64,000 nt of DNA from Candidatus Faecousia excrementipullorum. GTDB lineage: Bacteria; Bacillota; Clostridia; Oscillospirales; Oscillospiraceae. A program made the position numbers and the translations under genes. Below the pieces are notes generated by a model, which saw only the letters and a list, made by a program, of their open reading frames with translations, did not search any database and had not been told where the DNA came from. How positions within the stretch are numbered: the stretch's first letter is position 1; the number at the start of each line of letters is the position of its first letter. Location: the NCBI GenBank assembly GCA_018712825.1, contig DVGG01000046.1, positions 1 to 64,000 on the forward strand, read 5' to 3'. Of this stretch, positions 1 through 8,657 are shown piece by piece.

Positions 1-1149
1 GGCCACGTTGACCACGGCAAGACCACTCTGACCGCTGCAATCACCAAGTACCTGTCTCTGAAGGGCCAGGCCAGCTTCGAGGACTACGCTTCCATCGACA
101 AGGCTCCCGAAGAGAAGGCTCGTGGTATCACGATTAACACTGCTCACGTTGAGTACGAGACCGACAAGCGTCACTACGCTCACGTTGACTGCCCGGGCCA
201 CGCCGACTATATCAAGAACATGATTACCGGTGCTGCTCAGATGGACGGCGCTATCCTGGTTATCGCTGCTACCGACGGCCCCATGGCTCAGACCAAGGAG
301 CACCTGCTGCTGGCTCGTCAGGTTGGCGTGCCCTCCATCGTGGTGTTCATGAACAAGGCTGACCTGGTTGACGACGAGGAGTTGCTGGAGCTGGTTGAGA
401 TGGAGATCCGTGAGACTCTGTCCTTCTACGAGTTCCCCGGCGACGACACCCCCATCATCAAGGGTTCCGCTCTGAACGCTCTGATTTCCGAGTCCACCGA
501 CGTGAACGCTCCCGAGTATGCTTGCATCAAGGAGTTGATGGACGCCGTTGACGACTATATCCCCACTCCCGACCGTAAGGCTGACCAGCCCTTCCTGATG
601 CCTGTCGAGGACGTGTTCACCATCTCCGGCCGTGGTACTGTTGCTACCGGCCGTGTGGAGCGTGGCGTCATCAAGAAGAACGAGGCTGTCGAGATCGTTG
701 GCCTGCGTGAGGACAAGCAGAACACCGTCGTGACCGACATCGAAATGTTCCACAAGCTGCTGGACTACGCAGAAGCCGGCGACAACATCGGCGCTCTGCT
801 GCGTGGTATCGACAAGAAGAACATCGAGCGTGGTCAGGTTCTCTGCAAGCCCGGCTCCATTCATCCCCACACCAAGTTCTCCGGCCAGGTTTACGTCCTG
901 TCCAAGGAAGAAGGCGGCCGTCACACTCCTTTCTTCAACAACTACCGTCCTCAGTTCTACTTCCGTACCACCGACGTTACCGGCATCATCTCCCTGCCCG
1001 AGGGTGTTGAGATGTGCATGCCCGGCGACAACGTTGTTATGAATGTTGAGCTGATCACCCCCATCGCTATCGAGAAGGGTCTGCGGTTCGCTATCCGTGA
1101 GGGTGGCCGTACCGTTGGTTCCGGCGTTGTTACCGACGTTCAGGAGTAA
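1..1149 (+). CDS. tuf: Elongation factor Tu (5' truncated by window)
   Basis: EF-Tu is the GTPase that delivers aminoacyl-tRNA to the ribosomal A site. The frame is open from base 1, which already lies inside the G1 P-loop ([11 protein letters not shown]), so about 15-20 N-terminal codons are missing upstream of the window. 382 codons are present. Visible G motifs are the switch/G3 DCPGHADY and the G4 NKAD (MNKADLVDD). The C-terminal beta-barrel domains end with a [17 protein letters not shown] tail typical of EF-Tu. The first in-frame ATG (220) is internal and is not the start. The gene is followed directly by an intrinsic terminator. Codon use is strongly biased (GCT, CGT, GTT), as expected for a highly expressed gene, unlike most of the window. 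Confidence 0.98.
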   Translation, partial: GHVDHGKTTLTAAITKYLSLKGQASFEDYASIDKAPEEKARGITINTAHVEYETDKRHYAHVDCPGHADYIKNMITGAAQMDGAILVIAATDGPMAQTKEHLLLARQVGVPSIVVFMNKADLVDDEELLELVEMEIRETLSFYEFPGDDTPIIKGSALNALISESTDVNAPEYACIKELMDAVDDYIPTPDRKADQPFLMPVEDVFTISGRGTVATGRVERGVIKKNEAVEIVGLREDKQNTVVTDIEMFHKLLDYAEAGDNIGALLRGIDKKNIERGQVLCKPGSIHPHTKFSGQVYVLSKEEGGRHTPFFNNYRPQFYFRTTDVTGIISLPEGVEMCMPGDNVVMNVELITPIAIEKGLRFAIREGGRTVGSGVVTDVQE

Positions 1150-1164
1150 TTCCTAATCCAATCA

Positions 1165-1196
1165 AGCACCCGGTCTTCGGACCGGGTGCTTTTTTC
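1165..1196 (+). terminator. Intrinsic terminator of tuf
   Basis: Perfect 11-bp stem AGCACCCGGTC / GACCGGGTGCT (1165-1175 and 1180-1190) with a UUCG tetraloop, followed by six T. It begins 16 bases after the tuf stop codon. Confidence 0.95.
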
Positions 1197-1213
1197 CATA
1201 TTACCATTTGCCA

Positions 1214-1249
1214 TAAAAAGAACCCCCGGTGAAACTTCACCGGGGGGTT
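1214..1249 (-). terminator. Intrinsic terminator of tRNA-Thr
   Basis: On the minus strand a GC-rich stem (arms 1236-1249 and 1221-1233) is followed by CTTTTTAT. It starts at the CCA end of the tRNA gene, so the hairpin directly abuts the mature 3' end. Confidence 0.85.
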
Positions 1250-1324
1250 GGAGCTACTGGCCGGACTTGAACCGGCGGCCTGCTGATTACGAATCAGCTG
1301 CTCTACCGACTGAGCCACAGTAGC
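1249..1324 (-). tRNA. tRNA-Thr (anticodon CGU)
   Basis: 76-nt cloverleaf on the minus strand. Acceptor stem GCTACTG/CAGTAGC is perfect, the D arm is GCTC-GAGC, the anticodon stem is GCTGA/TCAGC with loop TTCGTAA (anticodon CGT, reads ACG), and the T arm is GCCGG TTCAAGT CCGGC. The CCA is encoded. It has a consensus promoter upstream and a terminator directly downstream, so it is a single-gene unit. Confidence 0.96.
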
Positions 1325-1346
1325 AGGTGCTCATGAAAGCACAACT

Positions 1347-1375
1347 ATTATAGCTGTTTTCCCTCCGTATGTCAA
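1347..1375 (-). promoter_or_regulatory. Consensus sigma-70 promoter of tRNA-Thr
   Basis: On the minus strand TTGACA (1370-1375) and TATAAT (1347-1352) are separated by exactly 17 bp. Both hexamers match consensus fully. The predicted start lies 15-20 bases upstream of the mature tRNA 5' end. Confidence 0.9.
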
Positions 1376-1394
1376 CACTTATTTCCCTTATCCC

Positions 1395-1423
1395 TTGCAA
1401 CCGGTGGGTATCGGTGTTATAAT
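1395..1423 (+). promoter_or_regulatory. Promoter of the ABC exporter operon
   Basis: TTGCAA (1395-1400), a 17-bp spacer, then TATAAT (1418-1423) preceded by TG one base upstream (extended -10). It lies 33 bp upstream of the start codon at 1457 and is back-to-back with the tRNA-Thr promoter. Confidence 0.85.
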
Positions 1424-1456
1424 TTACTTCGTATTCTGACAGAATCGGGTGTATTT

Positions 1457-3181
1457 ATGAAAAAGCTTTTGAAGTATATGAAGGGATATGAGAAAGAGTG
1501 CATCCTGGGGCCTCTGTTCAAGCTTATGGAGGCATCCTTTGAGCTGTGTGTCCCTTTGGTGGTAGCGGGAATTGTGGATGTGGGCATTGGCAATTCCGAC
1601 CAGGGATATATCCTTAAAATGTGCGGCCTACTGGTGCTGCTGGGGGCGGTGGGCTTCATCAGCTCTGTGGTTGCCCAGTATTTTGCAGCAAAGGCAGCGG
1701 TGGGCTTTGCTGTCCGGCTGCGCAATGCCCTCATGCACCATGTCCTGGGACTGTCCTACACGGATGTGGATGCCCTGGGTACCGGCGCTCTCATTACCCG
1801 GATGACATCGGATATCAACCAGGTGCAAAATGGCGTGAATCTGACCTTGCGGCTGCTGCTCCGGTCTCCTTTTGTGGTGTTCGGTGCCATGATTATGGCC
1901 TTTACCATCGATTTTCAGTCCGCTTTGGTGTTTGCCGGGGTGATTCCGCTGCTGTGCGTGATTGTTTTCGGCATTATGCTTGTGACCATGCCTTTGTACC
2001 GGCGGGTCCAGGCCAGACTGGAGGACGTGACCTCTGCCACCCGGCAGAATTTCTCCGGTGTACGGGTTCTTAGGGCCTTCAATAAGGAGGAGAGCCAGGT
2101 ACAGGAATTCACCAAGAAAACAGAAGAGCTGAACCGGGTCCAGATTTTTGCCGGACGGATTTCTGCCCTGCTTAACCCCATTACCTTCGTGGTAATCAAC
2201 GTGGGCATTATTCTCCTGGTGCACCAGGGTGCGCTGAAGGTTCACCAGGGCCTGCTGACCCAGGGCATGGTGATTGCCCTTTATAACTATATGTCCCAGA
2301 TTCTGGTGGAGCTCATCAAAATGGCAAACCTTATCATCAACATGACCAAGGCAGCAGCCTGCGGCAGCCGTGTGGAGAAGGTGCTGGAGATCCAGCCCTC
2401 CGGCAAAGGCGCCGCCGGAGAGGAAATGCCTCTGGATGGCAAGGTCTCCTTTGACCATGTGACCTTCACCTATGCCGGAAGCTCCGAGCCCTCTTTGGAG
2501 AATGTGACCTTCACTGCTCAGCCGGGGCAGATGGTGGGTATCATCGGCGGTACCGGCTCCGGTAAGACCACCCTGGTGAATCTGATTCCCGGCTTTTATA
2601 CCTGCCAGAAGGGGACGGTTGCCCTGGATGACCGAAATGTGGAAACCCTATCCCATGCAGGAATCTCCCGGCAGATTGGACTGGTACCCCAGAAGTCCGT
2701 TCTGTTCCGGGGAACCATCCGGGAGAACCTCCAGTGGCGTAACCCGGAAGCTTCCGACGAGGATATGAAAAAGGCTTTGGAAATTGCCCAGGCCCTGGAG
2801 GTCGTGGAAGGGAAGGGCGGCCTGGATGCTCCTGTGGAGCAGGCAGGTCTTAACTTCTCCGGCGGACAGCGGCAGCGGCTGGCCATCGCCAGAGCCCTGG
2901 TGGGCAGCCCCAGAATCCTGATTCTGGACGATAGCGCCTCTGCCCTGGACTTTGCCACCGATGCCCGGCTTCGCCAGGCCATCCGCAATATGCCCAACGC
3001 CCCCACCACCTTCGTGGTCTCCCAGCGGGCGGCCTCTGTCCGGTATGCGGATTTGATTCTGGTGCTGGAAGACGGTCAGGTAGTGGGGCAGGGAACCCAT
3101 GAGGAGCTGCTGGAAGGCTGCCAGGTCTATCAGGAAATTTACTATTCCCAGTTTCCGGAGGAGGTGAAGGCCCATGGCTAA
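1457..3181 (+). CDS. ABC exporter half-transporter, degenerate NBD subunit
   Basis: Fused TMD-NBD exporter subunit (574 aa) of the multidrug/lipid (MsbA/LmrA-like) class. Residues 1-310 form the six-helix transmembrane domain and about 335-570 the nucleotide-binding domain. Walker A is GGTGSGKTT (from residue 364) and the signature is FSGGQRQR. In Walker B the catalytic Glu is Asp (ILDD, D492), and the H-loop His is Gln (VVSQR, Q523). In heterodimeric exporters such as TM287/288 one subunit carries just this kind of non-hydrolysing site. The following gene has the canonical residues and overlaps by 8 bp, so the two surely form one heterodimer in the cytoplasmic membrane. The substrate cannot be read from sequence. 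Confidence 0.93.
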   Translation: MKKLLKYMKGYEKECILGPLFKLMEASFELCVPLVVAGIVDVGIGNSDQGYILKMCGLLVLLGAVGFISSVVAQYFAAKAAVGFAVRLRNALMHHVLGLSYTDVDALGTGALITRMTSDINQVQNGVNLTLRLLLRSPFVVFGAMIMAFTIDFQSALVFAGVIPLLCVIVFGIMLVTMPLYRRVQARLEDVTSATRQNFSGVRVLRAFNKEESQVQEFTKKTEELNRVQIFAGRISALLNPITFVVINVGIILLVHQGALKVHQGLLTQGMVIALYNYMSQILVELIKMANLIINMTKAAACGSRVEKVLEIQPSGKGAAGEEMPLDGKVSFDHVTFTYAGSSEPSLENVTFTAQPGQMVGIIGGTGSGKTTLVNLIPGFYTCQKGTVALDDRNVETLSHAGISRQIGLVPQKSVLFRGTIRENLQWRNPEASDEDMKKALEIAQALEVVEGKGGLDAPVEQAGLNFSGGQRQRLAIARALVGSPRILILDDSASALDFATDARLRQAIRNMPNAPTTFVVSQRAASVRYADLILVLEDGQVVGQGTHEELLEGCQVYQEIYYSQFPEEVKAHG

Positions 3182-4925
3182 GGAAGAAAAGCAGAGGGTT
3201 GTTTTTGGGAAAGTGCTGCGCCTCATAAAAAAGCAGTGGTTGAGTGTTGCCCTGTCCCTTTTGATGGCTGCTGTCTATGTAGCCATGAGCCTGTATATCC
3301 CTATTTTGGTGGGACAGGCCATCGATGCCATTGTGGACGCCGGGAAAGTGGACTTCCTCGTGGTGTCCGGCAAGCTGCAAGGGGTGCTGATCTGCTGCCT
3401 GGTGGCAGGCCTTGCCCAGTGGATTATGAACCAGCTGAATAACCGGGTGACCTACCGGGTCACCAAGGATGTACGGGACCGGGTCTTTGCCCATATCCAG
3501 AAGCTGCCGGTCTCCTACCTGGATGCCCACCCCCAGGGGGATGTGGTGAGCCGGGTGGTGTCGGATGTGGATACCTTTGCCGACGGCCTGCTGATGGGCT
3601 TTACCCAGCTGTTTACCGGCGTGATTACCATTGTGGGAACTCTGGTGTTGATGCTTACCATCCGGTGGCAGATTGCCCTGGTGGTGGTTGTCATCACCCC
3701 CTTGTCCCTGGTGGTGGCAAACTTTATCGCCAAGCGGACTTACAGTATGTTCCGGCTCCAATCCCAGACCAGGGGAGAGCAGACCGCCTTCATCGATGAA
3801 ACCGTGGAAAATATCAAGCTGGTGCAGGCCTTTGGCCATGAGAAGGCGTCTATGGACACCTTTGAGGAGATCAACGACCGGCTGGGAAAATGCTCCCTGA
3901 AAGCCATTTTCTTCTCCTCTTTGACCAACCCTGCCACCCGGTTTGTAAACTCTCTGGTCTATGCAGGCGTGGCCCTGTCCGGCGCATTTCTGGTGCTTAC
4001 CAACCCCGGCTTTACGGTGGGATATCTCACAAGCTTCCTGAACTATGCCAACCAGTACACCAAGCCCTTCAACGAGATTTCCGGCGTGGTTACGGAGCTG
4101 CAAAACGCCCTGGCCTGTGCCGGACGGGTGTTTGCTTTGATGGAGGAGCCGGAGCGCAGACCCGACCCGGACAAGCCCCGGCAGCCGGAGAAGGTTCAGG
4201 GCGCCGTGGAGCTGCGGAACCTGTTCTTCTCCTACACCCCGGAAAAGCCCCTCATCCGGGACTTTTCCCTTACGGTAAAGCCCGGACAGAAGATTGCCAT
4301 TGTCGGCCCCACCGGCTGCGGTAAGACCACCCTCATTAACCTGCTGATGGGCTTTTATGATCCCCAGTCCGGGGAGATTGTGCTGGACGGCGTACCTACC
4401 CGGCAAATGTCCCGGAAAACCCTCCGGGAGAATATCGGCATGGTGCTCCAGGATACCTGGCTCCAGTCCGGAACCATCCACGATAACATCGCCATGGGAA
4501 GACCGGAGGCAAGCCGCCAGGAGGTTATGGAGGCAGCCAAACAGGCCCATGCCCATAGCTTCATCAAGCGCCTGCCTCAGGGCTATGATACGGTGATCGG
4601 AGAGCAGGGAGGAAGCCTGTCCCAGGGACAAAAGCAGCTTTTGTGCATTGCCCGGCTGATGCTGTGCCTGCCGCCGATCCTGGTGCTGGACGAGGCCACC
4701 TCCTCCATTGACACTCGAACGGAGCGGAAGGTGCAGAAGGCCTTTGACACCATGATGCAGGGCAGAACCAGCTTCATCGTCGCCCATAGGCTTTCCACCA
4801 TCCAGGAGGCGGATGTGATTCTCGTCATGCGTGACGGCCATATCGTAGAGCAGGGAACCCACGAAGGCCTGCTCCGGAAGCAGGGCTTCTACGCCCAGCT
4901 CTACCAAAGCCAGTTCGCACACTAG
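3174..4925 (+). CDS. ABC exporter half-transporter, catalytically canonical subunit
   Basis: 583-aa TMD-NBD exporter subunit. The N-terminal ~320 residues carry the six-helix ABC_membrane domain. The NBD has Walker A GPTGCGKTT (K384), signature LSQGQ, Walker B LVLDEATSS with the catalytic Glu (E507), and an H-loop His (VAHRLS, H538). It pairs with the preceding subunit, whose Walker B and H-loop are degenerate. In known heterodimers, hydrolysis occurs only at the composite site formed with the canonical subunit. Start ATG at 3174 overlaps the upstream gene by 8 bp and follows GGAGG about 8 bp upstream. The intergenic region after it holds the tRNA-Ser promoter and no clear terminator. Confidence 0.94.
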   Translation: MAKEEKQRVVFGKVLRLIKKQWLSVALSLLMAAVYVAMSLYIPILVGQAIDAIVDAGKVDFLVVSGKLQGVLICCLVAGLAQWIMNQLNNRVTYRVTKDVRDRVFAHIQKLPVSYLDAHPQGDVVSRVVSDVDTFADGLLMGFTQLFTGVITIVGTLVLMLTIRWQIALVVVVITPLSLVVANFIAKRTYSMFRLQSQTRGEQTAFIDETVENIKLVQAFGHEKASMDTFEEINDRLGKCSLKAIFFSSLTNPATRFVNSLVYAGVALSGAFLVLTNPGFTVGYLTSFLNYANQYTKPFNEISGVVTELQNALACAGRVFALMEEPERRPDPDKPRQPEKVQGAVELRNLFFSYTPEKPLIRDFSLTVKPGQKIAIVGPTGCGKTTLINLLMGFYDPQSGEIVLDGVPTRQMSRKTLRENIGMVLQDTWLQSGTIHDNIAMGRPEASRQEVMEAAKQAHAHSFIKRLPQGYDTVIGEQGGSLSQGQKQLLCIARLMLCLPPILVLDEATSSIDTRTERKVQKAFDTMMQGRTSFIVAHRLSTIQEADVILVMRDGHIVEQGTHEGLLRKQGFYAQLYQSQFAH

Positions 4926-4966
4926 GCTCCCAAAGGAAAGTTTTTTACAAAAAACGATTTTAGGTA

Positions 4967-4995
4967 TTGACAAACAGAGGAAAATCGTGTATTAT
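4967..4995 (+). promoter_or_regulatory. Promoter of tRNA-Ser
   Basis: TTGACA (4967-4972), a 17-bp spacer, then TATTAT (4990-4995). An overlapping alternative -10 is TATACT at 4993. It is about 30 bp upstream of the mature tRNA 5' end. Confidence 0.75.
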
Positions 4996-5025
4996 ACTCA
5001 GGCTGGCTGCGGATGCAGCGGACAT

Positions 5026-5117
5026 GGAGAAGTCGCGTAGCTGGCCGAGCGCGCACGATTGGAAATCGTGTATACCCCAAAAGGGTATCGAGGGTTCAAA
5101 TCCCTCCTTCTCCGCCA
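5026..5117 (+). tRNA. tRNA-Ser (anticodon GGA)
   Basis: 92-nt class II tRNA. Acceptor GGAGAAG/CTTCTCC is perfect and the anticodon loop is TTGGAAA (anticodon GGA, reads UCC/UCU). A long variable arm (TACCC/GGGTA) and a GAGGG TTCAAAT CCCTC T arm are present, and GCCA is encoded at 5114-5117. The long variable arm and GGA anticodon identify serine. Confidence 0.96.
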
Positions 5118-5121
5118 CAGT

Positions 5122-5162
5122 AAACCCCCTTGGAAGTTACTTCCAAGGGGTTTTCTTTTTTC
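5122..5162 (+). terminator. Intrinsic terminator of tRNA-Ser
   Basis: Stem AACCCC..TTGGAAG / CTTCCAAGGGGTT around a short TTA loop, followed by TTTTCTTTTTT. It begins a few bases after the encoded CCA. Confidence 0.88.
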
Positions 5163-5200
5163 CACATTTCGACGAAATGGAAAAATATTCTAAATATGTC

Positions 5201-5228
5201 TTGACATTATTGTTTGCTATGCTATACT
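5201..5228 (+). promoter_or_regulatory. Promoter of the tracrRNA
   Basis: TTGACA (5201-5206), a 16-bp spacer, and TATACT (5223-5228) preceded by TG one base upstream (extended -10). The predicted start near 5235 places the anti-repeat at the RNA 5' end. Confidence 0.85.
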
Positions 5229-5234
5229 AAGAAT

Positions 5235-5328
5235 ATCTTGTACCACAACAAGAGACATTAGGTTACTGCGATCAGGCAGTATGCCTCAGAGCTCCGCCCT
5301 AACCACGTTTTGTGGTTGGGGCGTCTTT
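5235..5328 (+). ncRNA. tracrRNA of the type II-C CRISPR system
   Basis: Bases 5241-5271 copy the CRISPR repeat in plus orientation. A 13-base run and then an 8-base run are identical to the repeat, with a two-base mismatch and A-to-G changes that become G-U pairs. The transcript is therefore complementary to crRNA made from the minus strand of the array; the mismatch would form the usual bulge. Downstream are a short hairpin AGGCA-GTA-TGCCT (5274-5286, nexus-like) and a strong terminator stem CGCCCTAACCAC/GTGGTTGGGGCG (5295-5323, one G-U pair) followed by TCTTT. The ends are estimated: the 5' end from the promoter, the 3' end from the terminator. It lies immediately upstream of cas9. Confidence 0.9.
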
Positions 5329-5348
5329 GCATTTTGGGAGGGATGAAG

Positions 5349-8300
5349 ATGGAATATACCATTGGTTTGGATATTGGTGTTGCCTCTGTGGGCTGGGCGG
5401 TTTTGACCAACGATTCCCAGGGGGAGCCTTGTCACATTCAGGATTTGGGTGTTCGTGTTTTTGAAGCTGCGGAACATCCCCAAACCGGTGCCAGCCTTGC
5501 AGCGCCCCGGCGGGAGGCCAGAGGAGCCCGGCGAAGAATCCGCCGCAGACGGCACAGAAAAGAGCGTATCAAAGCTCTGCTGGTCAAGGGCGGTGTCATT
5601 ACACAGGAGGAGATGGACCGCCTGTTCCAAAACTCCGGTTTTGCCCAGGATGTCTATACCCTCCGGGCGGAAGGTCTGGACCGCTGTCTTACCCCGGAGG
5701 AGTGGACCCGGGTGCTGCTCCACTTGTCCCAGCGCCGGGGCTATCGCTCCAATAGTACGGCGGAGGCAGCCAAGGATAAGGAGACCGGTGTTCTGAAACA
5801 GGCACTGGCAGGAAACCAGGCACTGATGCAGGAGAAGGGATACCGTACCGTTGGCGAGATGTTCTGCCGGGATGAAAAATTCCTATTTGTGGGGCCGGAC
5901 GGAAAACTCTGGCGGAAAACCCACAACACCCCCGGGGATTACAGCTTTACCATCACCCGGGAAATGATACAGCAGGAGGCGGCCGCCCTGTTTGCTGCTC
6001 AGCGGAATTATTCCAATCCCTATGCAGACGAGGCGTTGGAGGAGCAGTATACCCAGATTCTCCTGTCCCAGCGGCATTTTGACCAGGGACCGGGGGGCAA
6101 CAGCCCCTATGGCAAGGGGGATTTGCGGGGCTTCTGTACCTTTGAGCCCCAGGAGCGGCGGGCTTTCAAAGCCACCTATACCTTCGAGTATTTTAAGCTC
6201 CTTCAGGACATGAACCATATCCGCATTCTGTCTCCCAGCGAGCCCACAAGGAAGCTGACCCAGCCGGAGCGGGAGCAGTTGATTTCTCTGGCGATGGAGT
6301 CCCCCTCTTTGGATTTTGCCAGAGTACGCAAAGCCCTGAACCTGCCGCCGGAGTGCAGCTTTAATGTGGTTCCCTATGAGAGGGATAAGGAGGAGGCGGA
6401 GAAAAAGCGGAAATTTCCCCAGATGCAGAGCTACCATACTCTCCGCAAAGCCCTAAATACGGTGGAGAAAAACTACATCACCCACCTGACCTATGCCCAG
6501 CTGGATGAGATTGGCACCATTCTCAGCTTGTATAAGGCAGATGACAAGCGGCAGGAGGGACTGGAGGCTCTGGGTCTGAGCCAGCAGGTGATTGGGGCCT
6601 TGCTGCCCCTGTCCTTCAGCAAGGCGGGAAACCTGTCCCTCACAGCTATGAAGAAGCTGATTCCTTTCCTGGAGCAAGGGATCAACTACGATGAAGCCTG
6701 CCGGGAGGTTTACGGAGACCACCGGCGCATGGCAGGGGGACAGCGTTACCGGTACCTGACCCTGAACAAAGAGCTGTGGGACAGTGGAGCTCTGGACGCC
6801 ATCACCAATCCGGTGGTGCTCCGGGCCCTGTCCCAGACCACCAAGGTGCTCAACGCCATCATCCTCCGGTACGGACCGCCTCAGCGTATCTGCATCGAGC
6901 TGGCCCGGGAGATGAGCAATAACTTTGACCAGCGGAACAAAATTCAAAAGCGAAACGAAGAGAATCGTGCCAAAAATGAGAAGCTGATGGAGCAAATCCA
7001 AAAGCTGAAGAATGCCCGTCCTACAGGCCAGGATTTGGTGAAATTCCGCCTGTATCAGGAGCAGGACGGTATGTGCCTGTATTCCGGCACCCAGCTGGAT
7101 ATGGAGCGGCTGTTTGAGCCGGGATATGTGGATGTGGACCACATTATTCCCTATAGCATTTCCTTTGATGACAGCAACCGCAACAAGGTTCTGGTGCTGG
7201 CCAAGGAGAACCGGCAGAAGGGAAACCGGATTCCCATGGAATACCTGGCCTCCGACCCGGAGCGCCGGGAGCGGTATATCACCCTGGTGGAGCGGTATGT
7301 CCGGGACTATCGGAAGCGGCAGAAGCTTCTGAAGGAAAAGCTGACCCCCGAGGACTGCCAGGGCTTCAAGGAGCGGAACCTGGTGGATACCCAGTACATT
7401 ACCCGCACCATTTATAACCTGCTGAAGGATTACCTGGAGTTTTCCACCTCTGCCTCCCAAACCCCTGTCCGGGCGGTAAACGGCGCAGTCACCAGTCATA
7501 TGAGAAGGATGCTGGGACTTACCAAGCACCGGGAGGATGGGGATTTGCACCACGCCATGGATGCGGCGGTGGTGGCGGTGACCACCCCCGGCATGATTCA
7601 GAAAATTTCCCGCTATGCGAAGCGCCGGGAGCTGGGGCAGAAGGTTGTAGGCAAGTATGTGGACCCGGAGACCGGGGAGCTTCTTTCCCAGGCGGACTTT
7701 GACAAAAAATATGCCCCGGAATTTCCGGAGCCCTATGACGGTTTCCGGCAGGAGCTTCTGGCCCGGCTCTCTCCGGACCCGGATACCCGGATTCGGGAGC
7801 TCCACCTGCCCCACTACGATGACGGGGAGGAAATCCGCCCTGTGTTTGTGTCCCAGATGCCCCGCCGGAAGGTCACCGGCCCCGCCCATGCTCAGACCAT
7901 CCGCAGCGGAAAGAAACCGGGGTATGCTTTGTCCAAAAAGGCTTTGACGGAGCTGAAGCTGGACAAGAATGGGGAGATTGCCGGATACTATAACCCCAAA
8001 GACGATGTGCTTCTCTATAACGCCCTGAAAGCCCGGCTTCAGGCTTACAACGGCGATGCCCAGAAAGCCTTTGCCCAGCCCTTCCACAAGCCCAAAAAGG
8101 ACGGCACCGACGGCCCGGTGGTAAACAAGGTGAAAATCCTGGAAAAATCCAGCCTCAATGTCTCCGCCTGCGGCGGCATTGCGGATAACGGCGGCATGGT
8201 GCGTATCGATGTGTACCGGGTGCCGGAGGACGGATACTACTTCGTGCCAGTGTATACAGCGGATGTGGTGAAAGGGATACTCCCCACCAAGGCGGTTGTT

Positions 8301-8642
8301 CAGAACAAGAGTTATGGGGAATGGAAGCCCATGGAGGCACAGCACTTCCTCTTTTCCCTGTATCCCGGGGATTTGGTGCGGGTGGTTTCCAAAAAGCCCA
8401 TCAGCATGAAGCTGAAAAACAAAAAGTCCCAGGGTGAGCCGGAGCTTCTTCGGAAGGAATGGTTGGGATATTACGTGGGAGCGGATATTTCCACAGCTTC
8501 TATAAATATAACTAATCATGAACGTAAATACGAGAAGCACGGTCTGGGAGTCAAAACCTTGCTGGCCTTTGAAAAGTATCAGGTTGACCCTCTGGGGACG
8601 TATCACCCGGTACACCTGCCGGAGAAGCGGCAGGACTTTTGA
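5349..8642 (+). CDS. cas9: Type II-C CRISPR RNA-guided endonuclease Cas9
   Basis: 1097-aa dual-nuclease effector guided by crRNA:tracrRNA. Its size and the lack of csn2 or cas4 put it in subtype II-C. RuvC-I is YTIGLDIGVASVGWAVL (D8), followed by the Arg-rich bridge helix (ARGARRRIRRRRHRKER). RuvC-II has CIELAREMSNN (E517), and HNH has DVDHIIPYS (D597, H598) with N621 in KENRQKGN. RuvC-III has HHAMDAAVVAV (H734, D738). All catalytic residues are intact, so the enzyme should cut. I chose ATG 5349 because GGGAGGG (5336-5342) is at a proper distance, whereas ATG 5343 is too close. An upstream in-frame ATG at 5310 falls inside the tracrRNA terminator. The C-terminal PAM-interacting region (after about residue 850) is not diagnosable by eye. 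Confidence 0.97.
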   Translation: MEYTIGLDIGVASVGWAVLTNDSQGEPCHIQDLGVRVFEAAEHPQTGASLAAPRREARGARRRIRRRRHRKERIKALLVKGGVITQEEMDRLFQNSGFAQDVYTLRAEGLDRCLTPEEWTRVLLHLSQRRGYRSNSTAEAAKDKETGVLKQALAGNQALMQEKGYRTVGEMFCRDEKFLFVGPDGKLWRKTHNTPGDYSFTITREMIQQEAAALFAAQRNYSNPYADEALEEQYTQILLSQRHFDQGPGGNSPYGKGDLRGFCTFEPQERRAFKATYTFEYFKLLQDMNHIRILSPSEPTRKLTQPEREQLISLAMESPSLDFARVRKALNLPPECSFNVVPYERDKEEAEKKRKFPQMQSYHTLRKALNTVEKNYITHLTYAQLDEIGTILSLYKADDKRQEGLEALGLSQQVIGALLPLSFSKAGNLSLTAMKKLIPFLEQGINYDEACREVYGDHRRMAGGQRYRYLTLNKELWDSGALDAITNPVVLRALSQTTKVLNAIILRYGPPQRICIELAREMSNNFDQRNKIQKRNEENRAKNEKLMEQIQKLKNARPTGQDLVKFRLYQEQDGMCLYSGTQLDMERLFEPGYVDVDHIIPYSISFDDSNRNKVLVLAKENRQKGNRIPMEYLASDPERRERYITLVERYVRDYRKRQKLLKEKLTPEDCQGFKERNLVDTQYITRTIYNLLKDYLEFSTSASQTPVRAVNGAVTSHMRRMLGLTKHREDGDLHHAMDAAVVAVTTPGMIQKISRYAKRRELGQKVVGKYVDPETGELLSQADFDKKYAPEFPEPYDGFRQELLARLSPDPDTRIRELHLPHYDDGEEIRPVFVSQMPRRKVTGPAHAQTIRSGKKPGYALSKKALTELKLDKNGEIAGYYNPKDDVLLYNALKARLQAYNGDAQKAFAQPFHKPKKDGTDGPVVNKVKILEKSSLNVSACGGIADNGGMVRIDVYRVPEDGYYFVPVYTADVVKGILPTKAVVQNKSYGEWKPMEAQHFLFSLYPGDLVRVVSKKPISMKLKNKKSQGEPELLRKEWLGYYVGADISTASINITNHERKYEKHGLGVKTLLAFEKYQVDPLGTYHPVHLPEKRQDF

Positions 8643-8657
8643 AAGGGGGAGGGCACC

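Noticed and set aside
2850-4973. Long open frame on the minus strand opposite the ABC exporter genes (over 700 codons)
   Set aside because: It is antisense to two well-supported coding genes, has Gly/His/Gln-rich low-information composition, no recognisable domain and no ribosome site. It is an artefact of GC-biased third positions.
5310-5348. Earlier cas9 start at ATG 5310
   Set aside because: It lies inside the tracrRNA terminator hairpin and adds 13 non-conserved residues before MEYTIGLDIG; ATG 5349 has the properly spaced GGGAGGG.
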